DNA from: Talinum fruticosum
Taxonomy: Eukaryota > Streptophyta > Magnoliopsida > Caryophyllales > Talinaceae
NCBI GenBank assembly: GCA_021018815.1
Contig: JAITYX010000077.1
Location: 955,501 to 1,019,500, forward strand
Reading direction: 5' to 3'
DNA: 64,000 nt
In this document: positions 11,159 through 24,150 of the stretch, one piece after another
Numbering within the stretch: the first letter of the stretch is position 1
Layout: each line of letters begins with the position of its first letter
Notes under the pieces: model-generated
Told to the model about the DNA's origin: nothing
The model's input: only the letters and a program-made list of their open reading frames with translations
Database searches by the model: none
Program-made: the position numbers and the translations under genes

Positions 11159-12960
11159 GGTTGCTCCCCTTAAATATTTATATTATAAATCCCAATCAAA
11201 AGCTAATTTTCTCTCCCAATAATTACCCATCTTTATCATTTGTAGGAATCCTAGCTAGCTATTCCCATAATACTTTATTTACTACTTATTTGCTTGTCAC
11301 CAACATGCCAACTTTCCTCTCCATTTGGACCCTATAAATCATTCACATTTTCACTCATATGTATTCACAACATATGATCATTTGAATCCGCTAGTGGATA
11401 GAGTATTGATTCCGTATTACTCAATTATCAACCGATCCTACTGCTTGAGTTATTCATTCGATCGGTTTAAACCTCAAGTTGCGGGACTGAGGTAAGTTAA
11501 GTTTTGCCCACCCATATCTAAAGTTTTGTCAAGTATAGTACTTAAATTTGGAAGTGAATTAAATTTAAGTAATTTAAAAATAGACATATAACTGAAATCT
11601 CTAAAGTTGTACTAACTTATTTTTTAAAAAAAAATCATTACACATAAAATATATCGATAAAAAAATTTGGAGGAGAATATATGAGATGGGTATTGTGACA
11701 AATCACATATCATTTATGCCTTGCTCCCACATGAAGGAAGCAAAGCATGTTATGCAAATGTTGGCTTCATTAATTAATGCCATAGAAAAAGAAAAAAAAA
11801 GGAAAATCAAGTCAGCAAATTTGGTAGAGAAAGAGATACCAAGCTTAATGGCAACATGCCGCCGGCTTCCCTCCCGCTAATATCCTCTTCATCAAAAGTA
11901 ATATAAACAACTAAGCCTGACCCAAAAAAACAAACCCTTGCCTTAAGAAATTAATCTTCTTTTTTACTACTAATTCAATTCCATCTATGCTGCCCTGGCT
12001 CCAGACCTTCTCTTTTGTTTCTCTCTCTCTCTCTCTCTCTGTCTCTTCCCCGATCCTTGTGACCTAGTATGATAAACAAAGACATGAAACTGTGCTTCAT
12101 TAGATACTTTTTTGTTCGGAGAAATTTATGGGTGAAAAATAACTCTTTAATGAGTCCGTCAATGTCTACACATGATTTTCATTGAGCCTAATTTCCAATG
12201 GTCTGTGTGCCCCATTTGGCCTTTTCCTTGCCCACATCAACTATGGTTGACTAGACCGAACATTACTAATTCAAATAAAGAGACTCAATTATTCATCAAT
12301 ATGGAAAAATGGACATAAACTTAAATTTTAAAAATAGTTAGTTTTAAAAATAATAAAACTTAGAGAAACTTGTGATCAAATCACAAAATATATTTCACAA
12401 AAACAAAAGTATTTTGAGGCAAAAGAACATATTAAATAGAAGTTTTTTTTTGGGTGTTCATGTATAATAGTTAGATTAATTAGGCAAATAATTAAACTAA
12501 TTATAGTTCTATAGAATTGTGAATAATTTATGATTGTTTAACTCTCTAATAACAAGCCATCACCTATGATTTTTTCGATAAATATATTGTAGCTTTCATC
12601 TATTTAACGTGTTATTTTATAAATTATATTTATAGTTCTCTGTGTTGAATTTTATAATTATTTTTTAGATTTATAATTTAACATCTATCGATATTTTTGA
12701 ATAGACTACAGAATTATTTATGTTGTATAATATTTTATAAGATAAAATTATTATTTTTAATTAAAAAGTCTCACAAATAGAAATAAATAAAAGTATTTTT
12801 TAATTGAATAGGCACCTGTTTGAATCAAACGGTCCATTAAACCTGAAATGGAAACATCTTTTCTTTTTTTGTTTTTTGCAGTAAAAAGAAAACAAATATA
12901 ATTACTCTACTAAAAAAATTGAAGGTAAAATAAATAAATAAAGACAAAAAAAAGGCATAC
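9431..12960. other. AT-rich spacer with microsatellites; thymidine kinase promoter side
   Basis: The first few hundred bases (9431-9830) are the purine-rich (on plus) leader/promoter side of the thymidine kinase gene. The rest is AT-rich, with (AT)n runs near 9885 and 9975, a GA run at 10855-10885, a long ATT array at 10996-11052, a T run near 11140 and CT runs near 11120 and 12020. The segment 11380-11520 resembles a repeat remnant but could not be classified. No convincing coding region is present. Confidence 0.5.
10996..11052. repeat. (ATT)n microsatellite
   Basis: About 18-19 uninterrupted copies of the trinucleotide ATT. Perfect arrays of this length are usually variable in copy number between individuals. 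Confidence 0.95.
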
Positions 12961-12964
12961 TCTC

Positions 12965-14045
12965 TTAACTTTTGAAATCCAACTTAAAAACTGGCAAGTC
13001 ACCATCTTTCTTCGTCTCCTCTTCTCCACGAGAGGATAGCCAAAGCTACCTCTCTCTCTCTCTCTCTCTTCTCTCACCTCTTCCGCCCTCTCTCTCTCTC
13101 TCTCTCAACCCAAACATTTCTGCCCATTATTATTTTTATCCAATTTTGCTCTTTACATATACCCCTCTCCTTTCTCTGTTCTCTATTTCACAAACTTGAT
13201 TCCCCTTTCATTTGATTTTCCTCCTCTTGTTCACCTCTCAGGAAATTGTAAGAAATCTGAGGAACCCCATCAAAACAAAAAAGAAGAGGGAGGCAAGAGG
13301 AGGTTGTGGAGATAGAAGAAGGGGGCAGCTAATCGCTCTCTTGTTCTTGTTATGCCTCCTCTCAGATCTTGAAATTCTGCATCAGCTCATCATTCTTCAA
13401 TTGTTCATCCACAGAAAAATATAGAAAAAAAACACACACACAATCGGTACTTGTTTTATTCCCTTTTCCCTTCTGAAAATTTCAACTTTTATTTATGTGT
13501 CCTGCGATTGAGATTTTGAATGCAATTCTATACTTTTTCGGGTCATCATATTGAAATCCCAGATTATATATTGGTTGATCATTGATCTGTAACTGACCCA
13601 TGAACGATCTAAGCTTTTTATGCTGATTTATGCGGTGCCCAGGAATTGTCTGATTGCTCAGAATTCTTAGTTTAGTGTATGGTATGATAGTTTCACATGT
13701 TTTGATTACATGGATTTGACATTTTGTTCAGCCCCTTGAATTCTCCTCTTCATTCTGGGAATTAATTATTCGATTTAACTTGTTTTGTAATTTTTGTCTT
13801 TATTTTACATTTGATGATCATTTTAATATAGCTGTATGATTGGATCCTGTGTTTGGTGTCTCTTAACTTGTGATGATCGTAATTTCATATAAATAAGATG
13901 TGATTTTTCAATACGTATATTCTGGGATTGGCCTGGGGGAGAGGGGTATTGTGTAAGATGTGTGGAACCTTCTGGGAGCTATGCCTATGCCATATCTGAT
14001 TTTGGTGTTTTATTTGTTGAAAAAATGAGTTGTGCAGATTGGGGA
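12965..14045 (+). promoter_or_regulatory. 5' leader with intron, hnRNP-like gene copy A
   Basis: A block starting with GAAATCCAAC near 12973 and running through CT arrays (13050-13105) to 13446 matches the block 19687-20128 upstream of copy B. Both copies then have a donor (aatcg/GTAC) at 13447 and 20129 and an acceptor (tgtgCAG) ending at 14037 and 20737, just eight bases before the ATG. I infer a conserved intron in the 5' UTR. The CT arrays are typical of plant core promoters and leaders. Confidence 0.7.
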
Positions 14046-16579
14046 ATGGAGCCAGGGAAGCTTTTTGTAGGTGGGATTTCTTGGGACACCAATGAAGATA
14101 GGCTGAGGGAGTATTTTCAAACATTTGGGGAGGTTGTGGAAGCTGTGATCATGAAGGATCGAGCCACAGGTCGAGCCCGTGGGTTTGGCTTTGTTATCTA
14201 CGCTGACCCAGCTGTTGCAGAGCTAGTTGTTAGGCAGAAGCATATTATAGATGGTAGAACTGTAAGTTGTTTTACTTCTCAATCTATTTCTATGCTGATG
14301 CTCATTATGCTTTGTGAATTAGTTATAAGAAATTCTCAGTTTAGCAAATGTCGAATGTGACAGCTTTATCTTTGCCACGGCTAGTATTTGGTTGCTTTTA
14401 TTGAACCTTGTCATACATAGACTTGAGGTTTTTAGCCGAAATCATAGCTTTGAGGATGGCCTCTTTGCTGTTGCTTATCTTGGGTGCAACCTAAAACCAA
14501 GTTGCCCCTATCTAAACTTCTACTAAACCCATTGTCAGAATTGGGTTAGAGCCAAAGGTTTGTAATGATAGCATTGAGTTGAGTTTGTTGGGACTAATTG
14601 TTTTCAGGGTGCATATAACCATTGATGTAGCGTAGGTGTCGAGGAGAGGAGGGGGGTTGTTCTGACGAAGTAGTGAATGTAACTTCAAAAATAACAGGAT
14701 GGTATATGGTGCTTTAAATTATCATATCGTTATGCGGTCATAAAAATTTTGATGGTTTCGTGGTAGGCTTTATATTGCCTTGTTAACATAGCCCCTTCAC
14801 GGATCTCTCCTTTTCCCTTGAATTGTGAATGCCTCACAGGCTCCTCTCATACTGTTTGTCATAATTTGGGCCTGTTCTTTTTGACTTATTTTTCAGTTTC
14901 CTAAAATTGCTTCTAGTAAAACTAACAAGTTATGCCATTTGCTAACCGAACTAAACTAAAGATCCAGTAATTCCTGTCCAAAAGGACAAAGCTTTAGTAT
15001 GATGGTTCAATGTAGGGGCTCTGTGATTTGAACTTGAGATCACCTCTCAATTAGAAAGGCTTTCTGGTATCAAGGAAGCAGTACAACAAAACTTGAGATG
15101 CTGCATCCAAAACTTGAGATCAACTCTTGGTCTTACCGTCATCATCTGTCATTTCCCTTGCTTGAATCTCAATCAGCCTGTGTTTCTGTCTGCTGGCTTC
15201 CTAAGTGTCAACCGTTGCTGAAACACATTATTCTGAAGCACCAAAGCGAACAAAAGAACATTATTCAGTTTCAAATTTTGACCACAATTATACACCAAGA
15301 AACACAGTTACAAGTTGCTTCTTGTCTTAAATGGTTTGCTTCAAACTATGGACTGGCTTCTCAATATGCTTAATTTGCTTTTCATATACATGCTTAGGTT
15401 GAAGCTAAAAAGGCTGTTCCTAGAGATGATCACCATGTCTTAAACAGAAACCAGAGCAGCCCAACTGCATCGCCAGTACCTGTTCGCACAAGAAAGATAT
15501 TTGTAGGCGGTTTACCATCCACGGTAATGGAGGCAGACTTCAAAAGGTACTTTGATCAGTTTGGGATAATCACTGATGTAGTTGTCATGTATGACCACAA
15601 CACCCAAAGGCCTAGGGGCTTTGGATTTATCACCTATGACACGGAAGAAGCTGTGGAGAGAGCATTGGTTAAAACTTTTCATGAACTTAATGGGAAAATG
15701 GTTGAGGTCAAGCGAGCTGTTCCTAAAGAGTTATCTCCAGGACCTAACAGGAGCCCATTAGGTGTTGGTAGCAGCAATCTTAGTAGAATCAATAGCTTCA
15801 TCAATGGCTATGGACAGGGATATAATCCAAACCCTCTTCCCGGGCATGGCATTAACATAGATGAAAGATTCAGCCCAATAAACTATGCTCGAAATGGGTT
15901 ACCGCCGTTCAGCCCTTCTAATTATGGCACTGCACTAAATTATGAGAGGAGGATGAGTCCAAACTATGGAGAAGCTGCAAATATCTTTCCAAAGTTAAGC
16001 TATGAGCAAGGATTTAATGGGTTGCAAAGCAGCAACATTAGCAGGAATGCGGGCTTTGCTGATCAGTTTGATGGAGTTAATAGGGGTAGTGGTCCTAATC
16101 CCAATTCATCTTCTTGGAGTTTGTGGGGCAATGGGAGCATGAGTGACACAAGCTTCAGGGTTGGGGATATCGAGTCAGATGCCCTTAAAAGCAGGGAAGC
16201 GATTTGGGGTTCCTCTCCCCTTTCCCTTCAACCAGGTGCTCGAGCATCACTCCCAAATGGTGGTCTCAGTCTTGGTCAGGGCCGGGAAAATGCAGATCTG
16301 GGCTCAGTGGCTGGACTATATGGAAGAGATCTCAGAACCAGGATACCACCTGCATCCTCGTCATCGTCATTTGGTTCATTGGATACAGGTTATGAGACCA
16401 AGCTTGACAACTTGTACAGTGGTGGGGGTGAGCAATCCTGGCCTTCACTGCCATTGGGGTTAAAGGGATCGGGGCATTCGAATTTGGGCTTGGGAACGGA
16501 GTCTCAGATGTTCCACTCAATAACCCTGCTGGTTTATGCTGGTAGACTGGTAGTTATAGCCATTTGTAATTGTCAATAG
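14046..16579 (+). CDS. hnRNP-like RNA-binding protein with two RRMs, copy A (C-terminus frameshifted)
   Basis: Two coding exons, 14046-14261 and 15398-16579, join in phase 0 (…IDGRT-VEAKK…) to give 465 residues as read. RRM1 has RNP2 KLFVGGIS (residues 5-12) and RNP1 RGFGFVIY; RRM2 has RNP2 KIFVGGLP (about 105-112) and RNP1 RGFGFITY. The linker VEAKKAVPRDD is typical of plant hnRNP1/Musashi-like proteins, which bind nuclear RNA for splicing, stability or transport. The long C-terminal tail is rich in Gly, Ser, Asn and Tyr and is probably disordered. Compared with copy B, one base is missing in the GGGG run at 16471-16474. This replaces the expected short ending (NPAxLCW) with an unrelated tail of about 27 residues ending NCQ. 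The upstream open reading is part of the 5' UTR intron, so MEPGKLF is the start. Confidence 0.93.
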
Positions 16580-19500
16580 CAAAATAGAGGTACCCTTTTT
16601 TGCTTGCTTGTTTCACACATTAACACAGGCATATGCACAAATCTGGACATTGGTCCTGCATTTTCTACGGGTTTAGTGAGTCTTTTTGTTTTTGGATGTC
16701 TTGCAATTTTTAGAGTCATTGCTGTAGTGGCAAACAATGTAAGAAAGTTGATGTATGTAATTCCATTGGTTCCTTGTTCATGATGCTCTTTTCCTTTGTA
16801 CCTCATTCCTTTCTTTCCTAGTAATTTTTTTCGGGGGGTTTGGGTTCTACGTGGGGGTGGATCAAAGATCTCATTCATGTGTGGTCAAGTTATTACTCCA
16901 TAAGTACAGGATTGGAGAGTTGACCTCTTACTTCTTTATTAACTTTTCGTGTTTTTCAATGACTAAATAGTTTCTCTCCTTGTGTATCTAAATTAATTGT
17001 CAACTTTGCATCGCATTGCAATTGCATATTGAGACCATATAAGGAATTGAAGTAAATAGCATGTTTTGGTTGAATTCATGTCACTAAAGACATTCATGAG
17101 ATGAATGTTTTAAATGGCTAGATATGTCATATGTGTATTGGATGCAAAAATATTTAGCCGCTAACTATAAGAAACTAATTACGTCCTAGTAAAATTAGCA
17201 ATAAGAATCATAAGGTCTATTTTAGTATCAACGATGAGATATGAGGACATATAGGTACAAGTTGAAAATGAGTTGGATATTTATCTATCTCGAACCCGAT
17301 CGAATTTGTAATATAAATTGTTCTTTTTCACACAAATAGGTCAGTGCTGATTTCTTCACATAATTACGAATAATAAGAATAATATATCAACTAATCACGT
17401 TAAAATATTTATTATTTGTTGACTTGTTATTATATTCCATCATTTTACTACTTTGCCAAAAATTAAATGCTCTTAGCCAATTAGATTGCGCAAAGTCAAC
17501 TTGAGCTCAAAACAAGACTCTAGTATGCTAGGTTTTATAACAATTTTAAGTACTCAATTTAATTATGATCAATAAAAGACTCTAGAAAAGTCAACTTGAG
17601 CACTTTTAAATCTTTGAAGGGTTGATAACAATTTTAACTAAATCTTTTAAAATTTAAATCACTAATATGATAGGTTTATAAATTATGAAAAATGAATGTA
17701 GATGTATCTTCTTTTTTTTCCTCAATGATCATAACATGATTTTAATATGTGAGATAAACAAAATATTTCTAAATTACAAAAACTTATAAAATTACTTTCC
17801 TTTCATTTCCATAGGGATTAGTAGGGGTGTACTCGAGTCGAGCCGTTTTGCATGCCGAGCTCATAGCGATCCTGAGTCGAGCCGAGCCAAGACAATTTTA
17901 TCCAAGTCGAGTCGAGCCTACACGAGCCAATTACAAACGAACGGAGCGAACGAACAAGGCGACGAGCTGAGCAAACGAATTGAATGAGTCAAGCAAACAA
18001 GCCTCAATTAAGTTCAAATTCATGTTTTTATAATAAGTATATAAAGTGTGATTTTGAAACTAAAAACAAAAATTTTAAAGAAGTATAGTGAACTAATGAG
18101 ACAAGGACGAGTTTAGTTCAAATTCGAGCTTTTGATAAGCCGAATTTAGAATTGAACTTTTAGCTAATCGAGTTACAAACAATACTCACGAGACGAGCTC
18201 CGAACCCGAAAAATTCGGACGCAGCTCGACTCAAACACACCCAGGAACCAGACCTCCTAAAATACACCCAAAAGAAGGATAAGAAAAAGAAGCTTCAAAT
18301 ATAAAAAACATCTGGCAGGATTAGGATTAATGGTCCATGATAGTAGTAGGGATACCTCAAAATAATTGTCGGGAATAGAAAGATATCTAATTGGAAGGCA
18401 AAAAAAAAAAAAAAAAAGATTTGAAGACCACTTGCTAGATTTGACGCAAAAACTACAAAAATATCACGCAATTTTAATTTGAGTTTAAATAGTTTCCTAA
18501 TTTCAATTTTCACATCATCTACACGGCAAACACCACCATCACATTGACCCAAAAGAAAAAGAAAAAAATCTCCACACCACCTAATCACAAAAAATAAGCA
18601 TTTTTTAAACACAATTTAGTTCCAAGTTGGGTATATATTATATCTTTCTTTTTTGAAAAAAATTTAAACCAAAAACTAAATTAAGTACTCCCCTCATTTC
18701 ACAGTTCATGTAATTTTTAAAGAAATTTCACTAATAAAAAGTCATACATCCAGTAAAGATAATTTTCTCACTTAATAATATAAATATCAAAATATATCTT
18801 TATTTGAAAAAATTAATGATAAATATACTTAAGTCCAACTTTACGTTTTTATTGATAATATTTAATAAAACAAATGTAGAAGTAGCATTTTTATTTTGTA
18901 AATCAAAATATTTTGTTGCAAATGAAAAAAATCAAAGTTTGCAAAGTTTGACCTGAAAAGTCAAATATGGACATCCATTTTAGGAAGAAAGTAATAATTT
19001 ATGAGGCACGGTTAAATGTGGTTTTAAAAGAGAGCGTGAACGTATACTATAAGACACGAGTTAAATGTAGTTTAAAAAATTTATAATAATTAATTATATC
19101 ACTAAAAGTAAATACTAGAATTTCTTCATAGTTCCATGCTTAAGTGTGTGCCATAAGTGACATTAATGAATTTTTATCATATAGCATGTGAGAAGGCAAT
19201 ACATGTTCCTAAAAGTTGTGAAGGTTTGTAGAGTTAGTCGCTAAAGTTTAAAATTATTCGGACTAATAGTACACAATCGGGGATGCGATATAATAGTATA
19301 GAAAAACTCGTAAATAATATTGTCACGATAGGTTTCTAATATAGCATTGCATAACTATTAGTTAATTTTTACTTTGTTGATATATAGTAATACTATTAAA
19401 GTTGACATGCTTGTTACGCTCTATATGAAGTTCAACAATTTTTAGGTACTTCAATTTAAATTTAGTGATTTTTAATATTTTTTCCTAATTTAATACAAGG

Positions 19501-19685
19501 ATGTGTTTGATTGGGGAAAATATTTTTTGAAAATATTTTCTTTATCGTGTGGTTAACAATAAGATTTGAAAAATTATATTAATAATTTTCTATCTAACCA
19601 AATACACCCTAAATAAAAAATAGAAAATGGAAAATAAAAGGAAAAGGAAAAAAGAAAAACAATGAAGGCAGACCACACTCCATAA
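16580..19685. other. spacer between the tandem hnRNP-like genes
   Basis: The first 200 bases are the 3' UTR of copy A, which matches that of copy B (for example GTAAGAAAGTTGATGTATGT near 16740 and 23260). The rest is AT-rich with no coding region; it holds the hAT-like remnant at 17822-18243. Confidence 0.5.
17822..18243. mobile_element. non-autonomous hAT-like element
   Basis: The left end reads TAGGGGTGTACTCGAGTCGAG and the right end, reversed, reads TGGGTGTGTTTGAGTCGAGC, giving imperfect terminal inverted repeats. The interior is full of CGAGC/GCTCG motifs and matches the element at 41293-41849 over a long stretch (for example CAATTAAGTTCAAATTCATG). Flanking 8-mers gggattag and ggaaccag differ by transitions only, consistent with a decayed 8-bp target-site duplication. 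No coding capacity. Confidence 0.7.
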
Positions 19686-19686
19686 C

Positions 19687-20745
19687 TTTTGAAATCCAAC
19701 ATAAAAACTGGCAACTCACCATCTTTCTTCGTCTCCACGAGAGGATAGCCAAAGCTGCCTCTCTCTCTCTCTCTCCTCTCTCTCTTCTTCCTTTCCCCAT
19801 CCATTTCTGCCCATCATATTTTTGTCCATTTTCCCTTTGCATATATCCTTCTCCTTTGTTTCTTCTCCATTCACAAATTTGAATCCCATTCATCTGATTT
19901 TCCTCCTCTTGTTCACCTCTTAGGAAATCTTAAAAACTCCAAGGAACCCAGAAAAAAAAAAAACAAAAAAAGAGGGAGAGGAGGTTGCGGAGATAGAAGA
20001 AGGGGGCAGCTCATCGCTCTCTTGTTCTCGTTTTCCTCCTCTCAGATCTTGAAATTCTGCACCTGCTCATCATTCTTCCTTCAATTGTTCACCCACCAAA
20101 AGGAAAAAAAAAGGAAAAATTACAATCGGTACTGTTTTTCTTCTTTATTCACCTAAAAACATTCAACTTTTTTATCTGTTTTTCATGCGATGAGGAATCT
20201 GTGATCAATTCTATTCGATTTTTTGGTCATCTTGATCAAATCCTAGATTATGAGTTCATTGATCATTGATCTGTAAGTGACCCATGAACGATCTGAACTT
20301 TTACGCTGATTCAAGGGATTCCCATTTGTTGTCTGATTGTGTAGAATTATTAGCTGAATAGATGGGACGATAGTTTGGCATGTTTTAGTGCATGGATTTG
20401 ACATTATGCTCAATCCCTTGGATCCCCCTCTTCATTAGGGGAGTTTGATGATTCTCGTGTCAAATTCTCATGTAATTTTATCATCGTTTATTGTAGCTGT
20501 TCAATTGGATCCCGTGTTTTGTATATTCACCATCTGATGATGGCAAATTCATGTTAAACGAAGATGCGCTTATTCAATATGTAGTTATGTACACCGGAAT
20601 CTGGATAGCAGGGGATTTTTGTTTTAAAAATCCTTTTTTTGGGGGGTTGGAGGATTAGAATATGTGTGGAAGCTTCTCGAAGCTATGCCTATGCAATATC
20701 TGATGGGATGTTTTATTTGTGAAAATGAGATGTGCAGATTGGAGA
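19687..20745 (+). promoter_or_regulatory. 5' leader with intron, hnRNP-like gene copy B
   Basis: The block is a near copy of the copy A leader, including GAAATCCAAC, the ACGAGAGGATAGCCAAAGCT segment and the CT array. The inferred 5' UTR intron is 20129-20737. Confidence 0.7.
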
Positions 20746-23053
20746 ATGGAGCCAGGGAAGCTTTTTGTTGGTGGGATTTCTTGGGACACAAATGAAGATA
20801 GGCTGAGGGAGTATTTTCAAACATTTGGGGAGATTCTGGAAGTTGTGATCATGAAGGATCGTGCCACTGGTAGAGCCCGTGGGTTTGGCTTTGTTATCTA
20901 TGCTGACCCAGCTGTTGCAGAGCTAGTTGTTAGGCAGAAGCACATCATAGATGGTAGAACTGTAAGTTGTTTATACATCTCAATCTATCTCTTTGCCGCT
21001 GCTTATTATGCTCTGTATGTTAGTATATGGAAACTTCCAACTTTGCAAATGGTAAATGTGGTTGCTTCATCTCTGGCACCACTATTATATTTATTTGTTT
21101 GCTGTCATCTGCCTTTATCATGCTTAGATAAGAGGTGTGTGATCCCATTCTGTGAACTTTCTTGGGAATGACGTTGTTATAGTTTCCCCTTAAAACTTAC
21201 CCTAACCTCATTGTGAGATTTTGATTGTTGAGTTTGATGTTATAGAGGTGTATAATGATAAAATTCAGTACGTTGGTGGTAACTATTTGGATTGTTCATT
21301 TAGCTTTTGATGAAGTAGGGCATATTGTTCATCCTATTAGGGTGAACTCACAGTTACAATGAACTAGTTAATCTGAAAGCACACGAGAACACATGCAAGA
21401 TCTGGTGTGGTCATCTTGTTATTTGTGGATAACAATTTTGATGCTTCTGGCATACGTTCTCTACTGCACTCTAGACAATTAACATTGCCCCTTCACACAA
21501 AGGCCCTTTTGAAGCTTAGATGCCAGATATGCTGTTCTCATACCATTTGAATAATTTAGTATGGGGGCGATAGTATTTTGAACGTGAGATTACTCGACAT
21601 AATATCAAGGAAGCAGTGCAATCAAACTTCAATGATGTACAGGCTTTTGGTTTATAATCTGCTGCCAAACTCGAGATTACCTCTTTGGTCTGAACATTGC
21701 CTGTCATGATTTTCCATTCCTTATTCAGTGTGTGTTCATATGTGTTGGCTTTTTCATTCTTAACTGTTACTGAAACGTATTATGTGGCTGCTGAATTAGA
21801 ATTGTAGTCACAATTCTGCTCTAGGAAAATCGTGCATCATTTGATTCAAACTATACGCTGGCTTCTTATGTGCTTGATTTTCTTTTCATATACGTGATCA
21901 GGTTGAGGCAAAGAAGGCTGTCCCTAGAGATGATCAGCACATCCTAAACAGAAACCACTGCAGCCCAACTGCATCACCGCTGCCTGCTCGCTCGAAAAAG
22001 ATATTTGTGGGTGGTTTAGCATCAACTGTAACAGAGGCAGACTTCAAAAGGTATTTTGAGCAGTTTGGGATCATCACTGATGTAGTTGTCATGTATGACC
22101 ACAACACCCAAAGGCCGAGAGGGTTTGGATTTATAACCTATGACACGGAAGAAGCTGTGGAGAGAGCATTGATTAAAACTTTTCATGAACTTAATGGGAA
22201 AATGGTCGAGGTCAAACGAGCTGTTCCTAAAGAGTTCTCTCCAGGACCAAACAGGAGCCCATTAGGCATTGGTAGCAGCAGTCTTAGTAGAGTCAACAGC
22301 TTCATCAATGCTTATGGACAGGGATATAATCCAAGCCCCATTGCCGGGCATGCGATCAACATAGATGAAAGACACAGTCCAATATCTTATGCCCGAAGTG
22401 GATTACTTCCATTCAGCCCTTCTAATTTTGCACCTGTGTCAAACTATGAGCGGAGGATGAGTCCAAGTTATGGTGAAGCTGCAAATCTCTTTCCAAACTT
22501 AAGCTATGAGCAAGGATTTAATGGGCTCCAAACTAGCAATGCAACAAGGCATGGTAGCTTTGCTGATCAGTTAGATATAGTTACTAGGGGTAGTGGTCCT
22601 CCTAATCCTGGCTCGTCTTCCTGGAGTTTGTGGGGAAATGGGAGCATGAATGATTCGAGTTTCAGGGTTGGAGATATTGAGTCAGATGCTATTAAAAGCA
22701 GGGAAGCAATTTGGGGTTCCTCTCCCCTTTCTGTTCCACAAGGAGCTCGTGCTTCCCTCTCTAATGGTGGTCTCAATCTCAGTCATGGCCGGGAAAATGT
22801 GGATTTGGGTTCAGTGGCTGGACTGTATGGAAGAGATTTTAGAACCAGGATACCACCTGCATCTTCATCATCCTCATTTGGTACATTGGATGCAGGTTAT
22901 GAGATCAAGCTTGACAACTTGTACAGTGGTGCGCGTGAGCAGTCCTGGCCTTCACCGTCATTGGGGTTAAAGGGGTCCGGATCATTTGAATTTGGGCTTG
23001 GAAATGGAGTCTCAGATGTTCCACTCAGTAACCCTGCTGCTTTATGCTGGTAG
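20746..23053 (+). CDS. hnRNP-like RNA-binding protein with two RRMs, copy B
   Basis: Exons 20746-20961 and 21902-23053 join in phase 0 to give 455 residues. Exon 1 has the same length (216 bases) as in copy A and the intron is at the same codon, so the pair arose by tandem duplication. RRM1 carries KLFVGGIS and RGFGFVIY; RRM2 carries KIFVGGLA and RGFGFITY. The tail repeats SP, NYER and GYG motifs and ends LSNPAALCW. Function as for copy A: nuclear RNA binding, targets unknown. This copy has an intact frame and is the better reference for the family. Differences from copy A are mostly conservative in the RRMs and more frequent in the tail, which suggests selection on the RNA-binding part. Confidence 0.95.
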
Positions 23054-24070
23054 ACTGGTAGTTGTAGCCATTTATAATTGTCAATAGCAAAATAGAGGTA
23101 TACTTTTTGGCTTGCTTAGCTCCTACTCTGTTTCACACATTAACATATGCACAAATTTGGAGATCGGTCCTATTTCTTCTATGGGTTTAGTAAGTTTTTT
23201 TCTTTTGGATGCCTTGCAAATTTTAGAGGTCCTTGCATAATCATTGCTGCAGTGACAATGTAAGAAAGTTGATGTATGTAATTCCATTGGTTCCTTGTTT
23301 ATGCTTTGTCTTTTCATATCCGATTCTTTTCCTTTTTTCTCTTGTTTGGGGAGAAATGTTTTTTTTTTTTTGGGGGCCGGGGGGTGGGGGAGGGAGGCGT
23401 GGGCTTGGAATGTAACCTAGAGTGGATCTTTGCTTTCAACATAGATAATCCACTGTATGCTTTACTAGAGGATGATCAGTTAAGACCTCGCACCATTGAC
23501 AATAAAAATCCTAATTCAATAATTATTATAACAAAATAAGATGTAAATGGGTGTTAAAACTGAATTAATTTTCGATTGAACAATATAAAATAACTCCTTA
23601 AACTTTGCCAACGTTATATGAAAATAACGTTACCAACACACTCATGTTACAAAATTTTTGAACCAAACTCGTGTGCGATACACCTATTAATGAGTGTCGC
23701 GGTGCCACACTAGTAGAACAAAATGGGCTGATAAATTATCGATGCACCTATTAATGAGTGCCGTGGTGCCACACTAGTAAAACAAAATGAACTGATAGAT
23801 TACCATTGCCTTTTAGGTTCGTCTATTTGATAGCTCTTATATGGATCCATGCTAAGTGTAACCATGGATGAGCAGTTTAAAAGCTTGAAGAGAAGAACAT
23901 AGCCAATTTAGTGATGGTGGCCAAAGAGGCTCCCTGTTGCTTATTTTTTTCAAAGAGTTAATAATCATTTCATGCACTAGTAAATAGCTCTCACCCCATA
24001 AATCATCATCCATCTCAAAAACAAACACATCATGATCTATATTGTTTTGATACACGACATTGACATTGAA
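23054..24070. other. 3' UTR of hnRNP copy B and spacer
   Basis: 3' UTR sequence extends to about 23320. It is followed by a T run and G-rich stretch at 23360-23400, then AT-rich spacer and the 64-bp tandem repeat. No gene is seen. Confidence 0.5.
23677..23804. repeat. 64-bp direct tandem repeat, two units
   Basis: Units 23677-23740 and 23741-23804 share GTGCCACACTAGTA and ACCTATTAATGAGTG blocks with scattered substitutions. The origin is unknown. Confidence 0.85.
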
Positions 24071-24150
24071 GTCAAGATGGCCGAGTTGGTCTAAGGCGCC
24101 AGTTTCAGGTACTGGTCCGAAAGGGCATGGGTTCGAATCCCATTCTTGAC
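24071..24150 (+). tRNA. tRNA-Leu (anticodon CAG)
   Basis: The acceptor stem pairs GTCAAGA with TCTTGAC. The D arm is in GCCGAGTTGGTCTAAGGC, and the anticodon stem CCAGT/ACTGG encloses the loop TTCAGGT with anticodon CAG. A variable arm with its own short stem and the T arm (GGGTTCGAATCCC) follow. The long variable arm is expected for tRNA-Leu. No intron is present. A Pol III T-stretch (ATTTTT) follows within 15 bases. Confidence 0.95.

Noticed and set aside
13962..14045. N-terminal extension of hnRNP copy A (MEPSGSYAYAISDFG...)
   Set aside because: It lies in the inferred 5' UTR intron, is not conserved in frame in copy B, and the family begins directly before KLFVGGIS.
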